The notes under the pieces are model-generated. The model was not told where the DNA came from. It saw only the letters and a program-made list of their open reading frames with translations, and did not search any database. Positions 51,921 to 64,000 of a DNA stretch of 64,000 nt are shown piece by piece. The number at the start of each line of letters is the position of its first letter. Positions within the stretch are counted from its first letter, which is position 1. Origin of the DNA: Pseudomonas marginalis (GTDB lineage: Bacteria; Pseudomonadota; Gammaproteobacteria; Pseudomonadales; Pseudomonadaceae); assembly GCF_008692035.1 (NCBI RefSeq), contig NZ_VTFG01000001.1, positions 3,101,501 through 3,165,500 of the forward strand. Direction: 5' to 3'. The position numbers were made by a program, and so were the translations under genes.

Positions 51921-52397
51921 TCAGACGTGACGAACTTCAACAATCTCGTACTCGATCACACCGCCTGGCGTTTTGACAGACACCACATCACCCTCTTCCT
52001 TAGCGATCAAGGCACGGGCCAGTGGTGAGCCGACGGAGATCTTGCCGAGCTTGAAGTCAGCCTCGTCCTCTCCCACGATGTGGTAGACCACGCTCTCGTC
52101 AGTCTCGACGTTGGCGATCTCCACGGTGGTACCGAAAATCACCTTGCCAGTGTGCGGAATAGTCGTGACGTCGATGATCACCGCATTCTGCAAACGGCCT
52201 TCGATATCACGGATCCGCGCTTCGACCATACCCTGCTGCTCACGAGCAGCGTGGTATTCGGCGTTTTCCTTCAGGTCACCCAGCTCGCGGGCCGTACCAA
52301 TGTCCTGGCTCAGCTTTGGACGTACGACCTTGGTCAGATGGGCGTGCTCCTCTTCCAGGGCCTTGGCACCCTGGACGGTCATTGGGTATTTGATCAT
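51921..52397 (-). CDS. greA: transcription elongation factor GreA
   Basis: Stimulates cleavage of backtracked RNA in RNA polymerase; 158 residues. N-terminal coiled coil 1-75 ([19 protein letters not shown]) with acidic tip residues in the segment between helices, and C-terminal globular domain [23 protein letters not shown]. Its ATG overlaps the carB stop by 4 bases, so translation is coupled to carB. Confidence 0.97.
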   Translation of the reverse strand: MIKYPMTVQGAKALEEEHAHLTKVVRPKLSQDIGTARELGDLKENAEYHAAREQQGMVEARIRDIEGRLQNAVIIDVTTIPHTGKVIFGTTVEIANVETDESVVYHIVGEDEADFKLGKISVGSPLARALIAKEEGDVVSVKTPGGVIEYEIVEVRHV

Positions 52398-55300
52398 GCC
52401 TTCAATCCTGCGTGTAGATCCTGCAAGCGACGCACGGTCTTTTCCGGACCGAACTTGAGCGCTTCGCAGATAGCTTCGCCAGCAGCAATAGTGGTGGTGC
52501 AGTAGATCTTGTGCTGCAAGGCATTACGGCGAATGGAGTAGGAATCCGCGATCGACTGGCGACCTTCGGTGGTGTTGATGATCAGCGTGACTTCATCATT
52601 CTTGATCATGTCGACCACATGCGGACGGCCTTCCGTCACCTTGTTCACGCGGCGCACTTTCAAGCCGGCCGCTTCGATCAGCTTGGCGGTCCCGGCAGTT
52701 GCCACGATTTCAAAGCCCAAGTTGATCAGATCACGGGCCACGCCTGCAACCAGCGGCTTGTCATCATCACGCACGCTGATAAACGCAGTACCGCCGGTCG
52801 GCAGCACTTCGCTGGCGCCCATCTGGGCCTTGGCGAATGCTTCACCGAAGGTGTCGCCCACGCCCATCACTTCACCGGTGGACTTCATCTCCGGACCGAG
52901 GATCGGGTCCACACCAGGGAATTTGGCAAATGGGAACACTGCCTCTTTCACACTGTAGAAGTTCGGAATGATTTCCTTGGTGAAGCCAATTTCCTTCAGG
53001 GTCTTACCCGCCATCACACGCGCAGCGATCATGGCAAGGGACACGCCGATGCACTTGGAAACGAACGGCACGGTACGCGAAGCACGCGGGTTGACTTCAA
53101 TGACGTAGATGTCTTCGCCCTGCAGCGCCAACTGTACGTTCATCAGGCCGACAACACCCAACTCCAAGGCCATTTTCTTGACCTGCTCGCGCATCTCGTC
53201 CTGGATATGTGCAGGCAACGAGTACGGCGGCAGCGAGCACGCGGAGTCACCGGAGTGGACCCCCGCCTGCTCGATGTGCTGCATGATCGCGCCGATGACC
53301 ACGTCGGTACCGTCGCAAACTGCATCCACGTCCATCTCGATGGCGCAGTTGAGGAAGTGGTCCAGCAGCACCGGGCTGTCGTTGGACACTTTTACCGCAT
53401 CACGCAGGTAACGCTTGAGCTCTTCTTCTTCGTAGACGATTTCCATCGCCCGGCCGCCCAGCACGTAGGATGGACGCACCACCAGCGGGTAGCCGATCTT
53501 GCTGGCTGCACGGATGGCCTCGTCTTCGCTGCGCACGGTAGCGTTTGGCGGCTGGCGCAGGTTCAGGCGCTCAACCATTTGCTGGAAGCGCTCACGATCT
53601 TCGGCACGGTCGATGGCGTCAGGGCTCGTGCCGATGATTGGCACGCCGGCGGCCTCAAGGGCACGCGCCAGTTTCAGCGGGGTTTGGCCGCCGTACTGGA
53701 CGATCACGCCTTTGGGCTTCTCGACGCGACAGATTTCCAACACGTCTTCCAACGTTACCGGCTCGAAGTACAGGCGGTCGGAAGTGTCGTAGTCAGTGGA
53801 AACAGTTTCCGGGTTGCAGTTGACCATGATGGTCTCGTACCCGTCTTCGCGCAGCGCGAGGGCGGCATGTACGCAGCAATAGTCGAATTCGATGCCTTGG
53901 CCGATACGGTTCGGACCACCACCCAGGATGATAATCTTGTCGCGGCCCGACGGCGCGGCCTCGCACTCTTCCTCGTAGGTGGAGTACAGGTACGCAGTGT
54001 CGGTGGCGAACTCGGCAGCACAGGTGTCAACGCGCTTGTAGACCGGGAAGATCTCCAGCTTGTGGCGATGCGTGCGCAGGTTTTTCTCGGTCACACCCAG
54101 CAGCTTGGCCAGGCGCTGGTCGGAGAAGCCTTTGCGCTTGAGGCGGAACATCATGTCGCGATCGATGCTGGCCAGACCCAGGGTCTTGACCTTCTCCTCT
54201 TCCTTGATCAGATCTTCGATCTGCACCAGGAACCACGGATCGATCATGTTCATGCCGAAGATGTCTTCGACAGTCATGCCGGCGCGGAAGGCGTCAGCCA
54301 CATACCAGATACGCTCGGCGCCCGGCACGGTCAGCTCGCGCTTGAGGATGCTCATGCTTTCCGGATTGCTCAGGTCGAGCTTCTCGTCCAGGCCGCAAAC
54401 GCCCACTTCCAGGCCACGCAGGGCTTTCTGCAGGGACTCCTGGAAGGTTCGGCCGATGGCCATGACTTCACCCACCGACTTCATCTGGGTGGTCAGGCGC
54501 GCGTCGGCTTTGGCGAACTTCTCGAAGGCAAAGCGTGGCAGCTTGGTCACGACATAGTCGATGGACGGTTCGAAGGACGCCGGCGTAGCGCCGCCCGTGA
54601 TTTCGTTTTGCAGTTCGTCCAGGGTGTAACCGATAGCCAGCTTGGCGGCGATACGCGCAATCGGGAAGCCGGTCGCTTTCGATGCCAGCGCCGAAGAACG
54701 CGATACACGCGGGTTCATCTCGATCACGACCATGCGGCCGGTGTCCGGGCAGATACCGAACTGAACGTTGGAGCCACCGGTTTCAACGCCGATCTCACGC
54801 AATACCGCCAACGAGGCGTTACGCATGATCTGGTATTCCTTGTCCGTCAGGGTCTGCGCCGGAGCAACGGTGATCGAGTCACCGGTGTGCACACCCATCG
54901 GGTCGAAGTTTTCGATGGAGCAGACGATGATGCAATTGTCCTTTTTGTCACGGACAACCTCCATCTCATACTCTTTCCAGCCAATCAGGGATTCGTCGAT
55001 CAGCAGCTCTTTGGTCGGAGACAGGTCCAGGCCACGGGCGCAGATTTCTTCGAACTCTTCACGGTTGTAGGCAATGCCACCACCGGTGCCGCCCATGGTG
55101 AAGGACGGACGGATAATGCACGGGAAGCCGAGCTTTTCGAGAACTGCGTTAGCCTCCTCCATGCTGTGGGCGATACCGGAGCGCGGGCAGTCAAGGCCGA
55201 TGGACTTCATGGCCTTGTCGAAGCGCGAACGGTCTTCAGCCTTGTCGATGGTGTCGGCATTGGCGCCGATCATCTCTACGCCGAATTTTTCCAGGACGCC

Positions 55301-55615
55301 TTCGCGCTCCAGATCCAGGGCGCAGTTCAATGCAGTCTGGCCGCCCATGGTCGGCAGCAGTGCGTCCGGACGCTCTTTCTCGATGATCTTGGCAACCGTC
55401 TGCCACTTGATCGGCTCGATGTAGGTAGCGTCGGCCATGTCCGGATCGGTCATGATGGTGGCCGGGTTGGAGTTCACCAGGATGACGCGGTAACCCTCTT
55501 CGCGCAGGGCTTTGCAGGCCTGGGCGCCGGAGTAGTCGAATTCGCAGGCCTGGCCGATAACGATCGGGCCAGCGCCGAGAATCAGGATGCTTTTTATGTC
55601 TGTACGTTTTGGCAT
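52394..55615 (-). CDS. carB: carbamoyl-phosphate synthase large subunit
   Basis: Makes carbamoyl phosphate for pyrimidines and arginine; 1073 residues from [20 protein letters not shown]. Two homologous ATP-grasp halves (about 1-400 and 553-935; both with the GxxxxRxxx(S/D)xGxxx-type nucleotide regions), an oligomerisation domain between them, and a C-terminal MGS-like allosteric domain (about 936-1073) that binds UMP/IMP/ornithine. A five-codon upstream extension is rejected on family length. It is 104 bases downstream of carA; P. aeruginosa has an extra gene between these two. Confidence 0.97.
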   Translation of the reverse strand: MPKRTDIKSILILGAGPIVIGQACEFDYSGAQACKALREEGYRVILVNSNPATIMTDPDMADATYIEPIKWQTVAKIIEKERPDALLPTMGGQTALNCALDLEREGVLEKFGVEMIGANADTIDKAEDRSRFDKAMKSIGLDCPRSGIAHSMEEANAVLEKLGFPCIIRPSFTMGGTGGGIAYNREEFEEICARGLDLSPTKELLIDESLIGWKEYEMEVVRDKKDNCIIVCSIENFDPMGVHTGDSITVAPAQTLTDKEYQIMRNASLAVLREIGVETGGSNVQFGICPDTGRMVVIEMNPRVSRSSALASKATGFPIARIAAKLAIGYTLDELQNEITGGATPASFEPSIDYVVTKLPRFAFEKFAKADARLTTQMKSVGEVMAIGRTFQESLQKALRGLEVGVCGLDEKLDLSNPESMSILKRELTVPGAERIWYVADAFRAGMTVEDIFGMNMIDPWFLVQIEDLIKEEEKVKTLGLASIDRDMMFRLKRKGFSDQRLAKLLGVTEKNLRTHRHKLEIFPVYKRVDTCAAEFATDTAYLYSTYEEECEAAPSGRDKIIILGGGPNRIGQGIEFDYCCVHAALALREDGYETIMVNCNPETVSTDYDTSDRLYFEPVTLEDVLEICRVEKPKGVIVQYGGQTPLKLARALEAAGVPIIGTSPDAIDRAEDRERFQQMVERLNLRQPPNATVRSEDEAIRAASKIGYPLVVRPSYVLGGRAMEIVYEEEELKRYLRDAVKVSNDSPVLLDHFLNCAIEMDVDAVCDGTDVVIGAIMQHIEQAGVHSGDSACSLPPYSLPAHIQDEMREQVKKMALELGVVGLMNVQLALQGEDIYVIEVNPRASRTVPFVSKCIGVSLAMIAARVMAGKTLKEIGFTKEIIPNFYSVKEAVFPFAKFPGVDPILGPEMKSTGEVMGVGDTFGEAFAKAQMGASEVLPTGGTAFISVRDDDKPLVAGVARDLINLGFEIVATAGTAKLIEAAGLKVRRVNKVTEGRPHVVDMIKNDEVTLIINTTEGRQSIADSYSIRRNALQHKIYCTTTIAAGEAICEALKFGPEKTVRRLQDLHAGLKA

Positions 55616-55719
55616 GGGTTTGTCACTCAAATCCGCAGGTCAGTCGGCAAGCCGTCTTGAACAATCTTCGAAGAGCCTGCAGGGGCCGCCAAGGTAGGGG
55701 CCGCCCGCAGGCCGCTCAG

Positions 55720-56856
55720 TCAGCGTCGCTTGGCCATCTCATTGATGAAACGGTCGAACAGCGGTGCTACGTCATTCGGGCCCGGGCTTGCTTCAGGGTG
55801 GCCCTGGAAGCTGAACGCGCTCTTGTCAGTACGCTCGATACCCTGCAGGGAACCGTCGAACAACGACTTGTGAATCGCGCGGACATTGCTCGGCAAGGTC
55901 GCTTCATCCACCGCAAAACCGTGGTTCTGGCTGGTGATCATCACAACGCCGGTGTCCAGGTCCTGCACAGGGTGGTTGGCGCCGTGATGGCCATGACCCA
56001 TTTTCAGGGTCTTGGCGCCGGAGGCCAGCGCCAGCAGTTGGTGACCGAGGCAGATACCAAATACCGGAATCTCGGTTTCCAGCACTTCCTTGATGGCCTG
56101 GATGGCGTAGTCACAAGGCTCAGGATCACCCGGGCCGTTGGACAGGAACACGCCGTCAGGTTGCAGGGCCAGCACGTCGCTGGCAGGCGTTTGCGCCGGC
56201 ACCACGGTCACGCGGCACCCACGCTCGACCAGCATACGCAGGATGTTGTACTTGACGCCGTAGTCGTATGCGACCACGTGATACGGCAGGTCAGCCGCTT
56301 CGATAGTCTCGTGGCTGTCGGTCTTCAAGTCCCAGACAGTGGAGCGCCACTCGTACTGCTCCTTGGTGCTGACGACTTTCGCCAGGTCCATGCCTTTCAG
56401 GCCTGGGAAGCCTTGCGCTGCAGCAATCGCCGCTGCTTCGGAAATATTGTCACCGACCATGATGCAGCCATTCTGCGAGCCCTTTTCACGCAGGATGCGC
56501 GTCAGGCGGCGCGTATCGATACCGGCGATCGCCACAACGTTGTTGGCTTTCAGGTAATCGGACAGCGACATCGTGTTACGCCAGTTGCTCGCAACCAGTG
56601 GCAGATCACGAATGACCAGACCTGCCGACCAGACACGATCAGACTCAACGTCTTCCGGCGTAGTACCGGTGTTGCCGATGTGCGGATAGGTCAGGGTAAC
56701 GATCTGTTGGGCGTAGGAAGGATCGGTAAGGATTTCCTGATAGCCGGTCATGGCGGTGTTAAACACCACCTCTCCAACGGTTTGACCGTCGGCTCCAATG
56801 GCTTCGCCGCGAAAAATGCTGCCATCAGCAAGGGCGAGTATGGCTGGCTTAGTCAA
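55720..56856 (-). CDS. carA: carbamoyl-phosphate synthase small (glutaminase) subunit
   Basis: Class I glutamine amidotransferase subunit supplying ammonia to CarB; 378 residues. The start is TTG at 56856 with strong GGGAGG 5 bases upstream, giving [21 protein letters not shown]-terminal CPSase small domain, then GATase with catalytic Cys in [13 protein letters not shown] and His/Glu in the [10 protein letters not shown] region. Preceded by a structured leader (56857-57060). Confidence 0.97.
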   Translation of the reverse strand: MTKPAILALADGSIFRGEAIGADGQTVGEVVFNTAMTGYQEILTDPSYAQQIVTLTYPHIGNTGTTPEDVESDRVWSAGLVIRDLPLVASNWRNTMSLSDYLKANNVVAIAGIDTRRLTRILREKGSQNGCIMVGDNISEAAAIAAAQGFPGLKGMDLAKVVSTKEQYEWRSTVWDLKTDSHETIEAADLPYHVVAYDYGVKYNILRMLVERGCRVTVVPAQTPASDVLALQPDGVFLSNGPGDPEPCDYAIQAIKEVLETEIPVFGICLGHQLLALASGAKTLKMGHGHHGANHPVQDLDTGVVMITSQNHGFAVDEATLPSNVRAIHKSLFDGSLQGIERTDKSAFSFQGHPEASPGPNDVAPLFDRFINEMAKRR

Positions 56857-57060
56857 GAAGACCTCCCGTAAATAAAGCCTGAAAGGGCGATCGCAGGTTG
56901 TAAAAAAGCGGAGTGACGTATGGACACGTCACCCCGCTTCTTCACTGAATTATTCTGCGCGCTTTTAGTGGACACACTAAAGCTGTAGCTTACAGAAAAA
57001 GGCTTTTTTGGTCCACCGCTAATGAGCCTTAAAGGCAGGAGAATGCGACAGGACGTCGCT
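56857..57060 (-). promoter_or_regulatory. structured leader/intergenic region of carA
   Basis: Several stems in minus-strand order: AAGGCT/AGCCTT (about 57031-57026 with 57008-57003) followed by T-rich text, TTTAGTG-TGTC-CACTAAA (56981-56964, perfect 7 bp), then a strong terminator-like hairpin at 56906-56939. A perfect TGTCGC (57050-57045), half of the Pseudomonas ArgR pattern, lies at the upstream end, without a full site. Suggests regulated termination or arginine control. Confidence 0.5.
56901..56939 (-). terminator. terminator/attenuator hairpin 50 bases before carA
   Basis: Minus-strand RNA AAGCGGGGUGACG, 8-base loop, CGUCACUCCGCUU: 13 pairs including one G-U, then TTTTTT at 56906-56901. 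It stands between dapB and carA, so it either ends a leader transcript or attenuates carAB. Confidence 0.75.
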
Positions 57061-57069
57061 TAGCGGGTA

Positions 57070-57100
57070 AAAACGGGGCCTAGGATAATCCCGAGGCCCG
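57070..57100 (-). terminator. dapB terminator
   Basis: On the minus strand, GGGCCT / AGGCCC pair (57099-57094 with 57081-57076) around a 12-base loop, with TTTT at 57073-57070 after the stem. It begins 15 bases after the dapB stop. Confidence 0.75.
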
Positions 57101-57114
57101 GTTTTAGCTACTGC

Positions 57115-59056
<1,942 letters not shown>

Positions 59057-59374
59057 AAGTCTTTGCACTCTTAAGGACGTCCAGCCAGACCCTCCTGAGC
59101 CTGGCTAAACTCGTTGAGCCCCAATACAGGCCCGGACCCAACTCACGTCAATTCAACGATCCTGGTCGTTACTACTTTTTAGCCAGGGACCCGGCCAAAA
59201 ACGCGGTATTCATTGCTCGGAAAGCAGGAGCATCCCCGATCACACCGCCAACATCCGAACACAGTCGCATGCTGTAAAAATTCGCATACCCCAGACACGC
59301 CAACGCGGGAGCAAGCTCCCGCGCGGCGACATCCTACCAGTCACCGCTTGATAGCGGTCAACCGGACGACCAAC
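59057..59374. other. 318-base dnaK-dnaJ intergenic region with REP-like stem
   Basis: No convincing gene. The clearest element is GCGGGAG-CAAG-CTCCCGC (59305-59322, 7-bp perfect stem) set in GC-rich flanks, 53 bases past the dnaK stop; it resembles repetitive extragenic palindromes common in pseudomonads and may act as a dnaK transcript end or stabiliser. A TTTTT follows about 28 bases later on the minus strand. The rest is unremarkable; I see no separate dnaJ promoter of sigma-32 type. Confidence 0.5.
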
Positions 59375-61288
<1,914 letters not shown>

Positions 61289-61365
61289 GATTTACTCTCC
61301 CGAAACTTGAATTTGGTTGCCGCAGCAGTGGTGGCTAACTGCGGTAGCACTTAAACGCTTGACTT

Positions 61366-61395
61366 ATAAATGGGGGCCTTGCGGCGGATTTCAAG
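61366..61395 (-). promoter_or_regulatory. sigma-32 promoter of dnaK
   Basis: Minus strand CTTGAAA (61395-61389), 13 bases, CCCCATTTAT (61375-61366), an excellent heat-shock promoter. The -35 overlaps the grpE stop. Confidence 0.88.
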
Positions 61396-61951
61396 CCTGC
61401 TCATCAATAGAAGGTGCAACGGGTGCAGGAGCCTTGCTCACCACCACCATTGCAGGGCGCAACAGGCGACCGTTGAGCTGATAGCCCTTCTGGAACACTT
61501 TCAACACACTATTGGGCTCGAGGTCGTGGCTTTCTTGCATGGCCATGGCCTGGTGAAGCTCAGCGCTGAACGGTTCGCCGCCTTGCGGATCAATGGCTTC
61601 CAGCTGATAACGCTTCAGGGTGTCCTGAAACATTTTCAGGGTCAGTTCGATCCCTTCGCGCATCGGGCGGATGTTTTCGTCATCCGGGTTGGACAACTCG
61701 AGGCCACGCTCCAGGCTGTCAATAATTGGCAGCAGGTCGCCCGCGAACTTCTCCAGCCCGAACTTGTGAGCTTTTTCTACGTCCTGCTCGGCACGGCGGC
61801 GGACGTTCTGCAGATCGGCGGCAACACGCAAAGACTGATCCTGCGCAGCGGCCAACTGCTCTTCGAGCACTTGCACACGAGTTGCCAGTTCATCACCGAC
61901 AGCCGAATTGGCGTCCGGAGTTTGCGTATCCTGCGTCTGTTCGTCAGCCAT
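61391..61951 (-). CDS. grpE: nucleotide exchange factor GrpE
   Basis: Releases ADP from DnaK; 186 residues. Disordered acidic N-terminus ([14 protein letters not shown]), long coiled coil (about 25-85), and family motif [24 protein letters not shown] near the C-terminus. Stop 102 bases upstream of dnaK, which has its own promoter. Confidence 0.97.
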   Translation of the reverse strand: MADEQTQDTQTPDANSAVGDELATRVQVLEEQLAAAQDQSLRVAADLQNVRRRAEQDVEKAHKFGLEKFAGDLLPIIDSLERGLELSNPDDENIRPMREGIELTLKMFQDTLKRYQLEAIDPQGGEPFSAELHQAMAMQESHDLEPNSVLKVFQKGYQLNGRLLRPAMVVVSKAPAPVAPSIDEQA

Positions 61952-61973
61952 AGATTTCTCCTTTCAAAATCAT

Positions 61974-61992
61974 GCGCGAACTCAACTCGCGC
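61974..61992 (-). repeat. stem-loop in the grpE leader
   Basis: GCGCGA-ACTCAAC-TCGCGC (6-bp stem), between the grpE heat-shock promoter and its ribosome-binding site. Confidence 0.45.
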
Positions 61993-62003
61993 TTCTGTTC
62001 CGG

Positions 62004-62032
62004 TATATGGGGCCACAATTTCCAGGTTCAAG
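62004..62032 (-). promoter_or_regulatory. sigma-32 promoter of grpE
   Basis: Minus strand CTTGAAC (62032-62026), 13 bases, CCCCATATA (62012-62004). Expected start about 62000, giving a leader of about 45 bases. Confidence 0.88.
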
Positions 62033-62144
62033 GGTGCAGGCTCTACCAAAAGTCTTTCGCCTGCCCCAGATCAACTTCGGCCCGATCATTCTCCTTTGCA
62101 CTAAAAAAGCTGAACGACCGAGCAAATTGAGCTAAGCATCAGGA

Positions 62145-62181
62145 TTGTCAGCCCAGAACAAAACACTGTATAAATAACCAG
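62145..62181 (+). promoter_or_regulatory. recN promoter with LexA (SOS) box
   Basis: CTGTATAAATAACCAG at 62166-62181 fits CTG-N10-CAG. It overlaps TATAAA (62169-62174) of a promoter whose -35 is TTGTCA (62145-62150). LexA would block the polymerase until DNA damage. Confidence 0.85.
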
Positions 62182-62205
62182 ACCTAAAGCCTGGGAGCGG
62201 CCGTC

Positions 62206-63879
62206 ATGCTCGTGCACCTGTCTGTACACAACTACGCCATCGTTGAACATCTGGATCTCGAACTGGATCGCGGGATGAGCGTAATCACAGGCGAAACCGG
62301 CGCCGGCAAGTCGATCATGCTCGACGCCCTGGGCCTGACCCTGGGCGACCGCGCCGACAGTGGCGTGGTGCGCCCGGGCGCGGACAAGGCCGACATTCTG
62401 GCCACCTTCGACCTCGCGGACATCCCCGAAGCCGAAGCCTGGCTGGTCGAGCGCGACCTTAATAACGACGGCCCGTGCATCCTGCGCCGAGTCATCACCG
62501 CCGAGGGGCGCTCGCGCGGCTACATCAATGGAACCCCCTGCCCCCTTGGCGACCTGAAGGCCCTGGGTGAACTGCTGATTGACATCCATAGCCAGCATGA
62601 ACACCAATCCCTGCTCAAAACCGACACCCATCGCCGCCTGCTTGACGAGTACGCTGGCGCCACCGACCTTGCCCGGCAGGTACAACTGGCTGCCCAGCGC
62701 TGGCGCCAGACCCGACAGGAGCTGGAGCGACTGTCCAATTCCGGTGACGAGCAACGCGCTCGCCATCAATTGCTCAGCTATCAGCTTGAAGAGCTGGAAA
62801 GCCTGGGTCTGGGCGAAACCGAGCTGGAACAACTGGAACAGGAACACAAGAACCTCACCAACGCCGAAACCCTGCTGTCTATCTGCCGCCAGGTGGTGGA
62901 GCAATGCAGCGAGAGCGATTCCGGCAATGTGCTCAACGCACTCACCGCCAGCCTCAACCGACTGTCCAGCGTTAACAGCGCTTCGGGCTCACTGAGTGAA
63001 GCCACCACCCTGCTGACCAGTGCGCAAATCCAGGTAGAAGAAGCCGTCGGCGAACTCAATCGCTTTCTCGATCATTTCGACGCCGACCCGGCGCGACTGC
63101 AGGAAATAGAAGAGCGCCTGGACACCATCTATACGCTGGCGCGCAAACATCGAATCCAGCCCACCGAAGTGGCAACCATGCAGCAGAAACTGCTGGATGA
63201 AATCGAGACCCTGAACGCGAATGACGAATCCATTGAGCGACTGGGCGAAGAGCTCGGCTCTTTTGCCCGCCACTATCAGGAGAAAGCCCGCGAACTGAGC
63301 GATCTGCGCAAACAGGCTGCGACCAGCCTCGCTGGCGCCGTCGAGCAGGAAATTCAGCGCCTGGGCATGCCGGGCGGGCGCTTTACCATCGAGTTGCGCA
63401 CCAACGCCAGCAATGAGCTGCAGCCCTACGGCCTGGAGCAGGTAGAACTACTGGTCAGCGCCAACCCGGGGCAACCGCTCAAGGCACTGGCAAAAGTGGC
63501 GTCTGGTGGCGAGCTCTCGCGAATCAGCCTGGCGATCCAAGTGATTACCGCGCAAACCTCACGGGTACCGACACTGGTGTTCGATGAAGTAGACGTAGGT
63601 ATCGGTGGCCCCACGGCGGAAATTGTGGGTCAGTTACTGCGCCGCCTGGGGGATCGCGGCCAGGTGCTGACCGTCACTCACTTGCCGCAAGTCGCGGCCC
63701 AAGGGCATCAACACTTGTTTGTGCACAAGGTCAGAGGCAGCGAAGCGACACACACGGCAGTATCCAAACTGAACAAGTCGGAGCGCGTGGAAGAAGTGGC
63801 ACGGATGCTCGGCGGGATCGACCTGACCAAAGAGTCTTTGGCACACGCGAAGAAAATGGTCGTAGCCACCAAGGCCTGA
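62206..63879 (+). CDS. recN: DNA repair protein RecN
   Basis: SMC-like ATPase for double-strand-break repair; 557 residues. Walker A GETGAGKS (about 29-36), two coiled-coil arms (about 160-370), ABC signature SGGELSRISLAIQV and Walker B LVFDEVDVGIGG near 450-480, with DxxH-type VTHLPQVAAQ after. SOS controlled by the LexA box just upstream. Divergent from grpE and convergent with fur. Confidence 0.97.
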   Translation: MLVHLSVHNYAIVEHLDLELDRGMSVITGETGAGKSIMLDALGLTLGDRADSGVVRPGADKADILATFDLADIPEAEAWLVERDLNNDGPCILRRVITAEGRSRGYINGTPCPLGDLKALGELLIDIHSQHEHQSLLKTDTHRRLLDEYAGATDLARQVQLAAQRWRQTRQELERLSNSGDEQRARHQLLSYQLEELESLGLGETELEQLEQEHKNLTNAETLLSICRQVVEQCSESDSGNVLNALTASLNRLSSVNSASGSLSEATTLLTSAQIQVEEAVGELNRFLDHFDADPARLQEIEERLDTIYTLARKHRIQPTEVATMQQKLLDEIETLNANDESIERLGEELGSFARHYQEKARELSDLRKQAATSLAGAVEQEIQRLGMPGGRFTIELRTNASNELQPYGLEQVELLVSANPGQPLKALAKVASGGELSRISLAIQVITAQTSRVPTLVFDEVDVGIGGPTAEIVGQLLRRLGDRGQVLTVTHLPQVAAQGHQHLFVHKVRGSEATHTAVSKLNKSERVEEVARMLGGIDLTKESLAHAKKMVVATKA

Positions 63880-63907
63880 GCCGAGCTTTTCCTTATTATA
63901 GAAAGCA

Positions 63908-63933
63908 CGAAGGCGACCCTAGGGTCGCCTTCG
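63908..63933. terminator. bidirectional terminator between recN and fur
   Basis: CGAAGGCGACCCT/AGGGTCGCCTTCG, a 26-base perfect palindrome between convergent genes. It lacks a strong T-run in either direction. Confidence 0.75.
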
Positions 63934-63964
63934 ATCGTTTCGCAGAGCAATTCTGCGTCGCTTT

Positions 63965-64000
63965 TTACTTTTTCTTACGGATGTACAACACAAGATTGTG
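63965..64000 (-). CDS. fur: ferric uptake regulator Fur (3' end only)
   Basis: Eleven C-terminal codons plus TAA on the minus strand: HNLVLYIRKKK, matching the end of Pseudomonas Fur (…DHNLVLYVRKKK) apart from one Val-to-Ile. recN next to fur is a conserved Pseudomonas order. The remainder lies beyond the right edge. Fur is the regulator expected to control the PrrF and phu sites seen earlier in this window. Confidence 0.85.
   Translation of the reverse strand, partial: HNLVLYIRKKK

Noticed and set aside
52511..55660. 1049-codon open frame on the plus strand opposite carB
   Set aside because: It is the mirror of carB. High-GC codon usage leaves few stops on the opposite strand; no ribosome-binding site or recognisable domain, and CarB is complete.

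Overview
This window is ordinary core chromosome of a Pseudomonas, most likely of the P. fluorescens lineage. That call rests on gene order and on protein and RNA recognition: CbrAB with the CrcZ RNA, PrrF beside a haem (phu/hmu) transporter, and the ftsH-folP-glmM-tpiA-secG-tRNA-rimP-nusA-infB-rbfA-truB-rpsO-pnp block. Coding density is high and base composition is even. I see no insertion sequence, prophage, integrase, toxin-antitoxin pair, restriction or defence locus, or CRISPR array.

Layout, left to right. 1-7057 (minus strand): 3' part of the branched-chain amino acid operon ilvI-ilvN-ilvC (ilvC runs off the left edge), a YqcC-family gene, a TPR lipoprotein and mrcB (PBP1b). 7176-9644 (plus): a two-domain kinase-like/P-loop protein, a small pentapeptide-repeat protein and a TfoX C-terminal-domain protein. 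9723-13043: iron and haem section with a Fur-box-controlled PrrF RNA, the phuTUV haem ABC transporter and a divergent Rieske protein. 13040-14922 (minus): sfsA and an aminotransferase. 15243-23887 (plus): dksA, gluQRS, the small membrane gene cbrX, the two-component pair cbrA-cbrB, the CrcZ RNA behind a sigma-54 promoter with a CbrB site, then pcnB-folK. 24101-34670 (plus): panB-panC, pgi, acs, a DUF2236 protein, an RlmI-like methyltransferase and a large DUF748 protein. 34840-51064 (minus): a two-BON-domain periplasmic protein, then the translation/RNA block pnp to rimP, tRNA-fMet and tRNA-Leu, secG, tpiA, glmM, folP, ftsH and rlmE. 51170-61951: yhbY (plus), then on the minus strand a DUF4149 protein, greA, carB, carA, dapB, dnaJ, dnaK and grpE. 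62206-63879 (plus): recN. The last 36 bases are the 3' end of fur on the minus strand.

How parts work together. CbrA/CbrB senses carbon/nitrogen status and drives CrcZ, whose A-rich motifs sequester Hfq/Crc; a matching A-rich motif overlaps the ribosome-binding site of acs in the same window, so acs is a plausible target. Fur represses PrrF, which pairs with iron-protein mRNAs under starvation; the haem transporter next to it probably belongs to the same response. grpE and dnaK each show a clear sigma-32 promoter, and recN a LexA box.

No previously undescribed multi-gene system is evident. The best leads are regulatory: a candidate sigma-54 promoter with two upstream TGCAA-N-TTGCA dyads in front of the BON gene (35531-35654), a structured carA leader with a TTG start (56857-57060), a four-copy GTAACA array before panB (23884-23923), and missing expected neighbours (no panD between panC and pgi, no haem receptor or cytoplasmic haem protein beside phuTUV).
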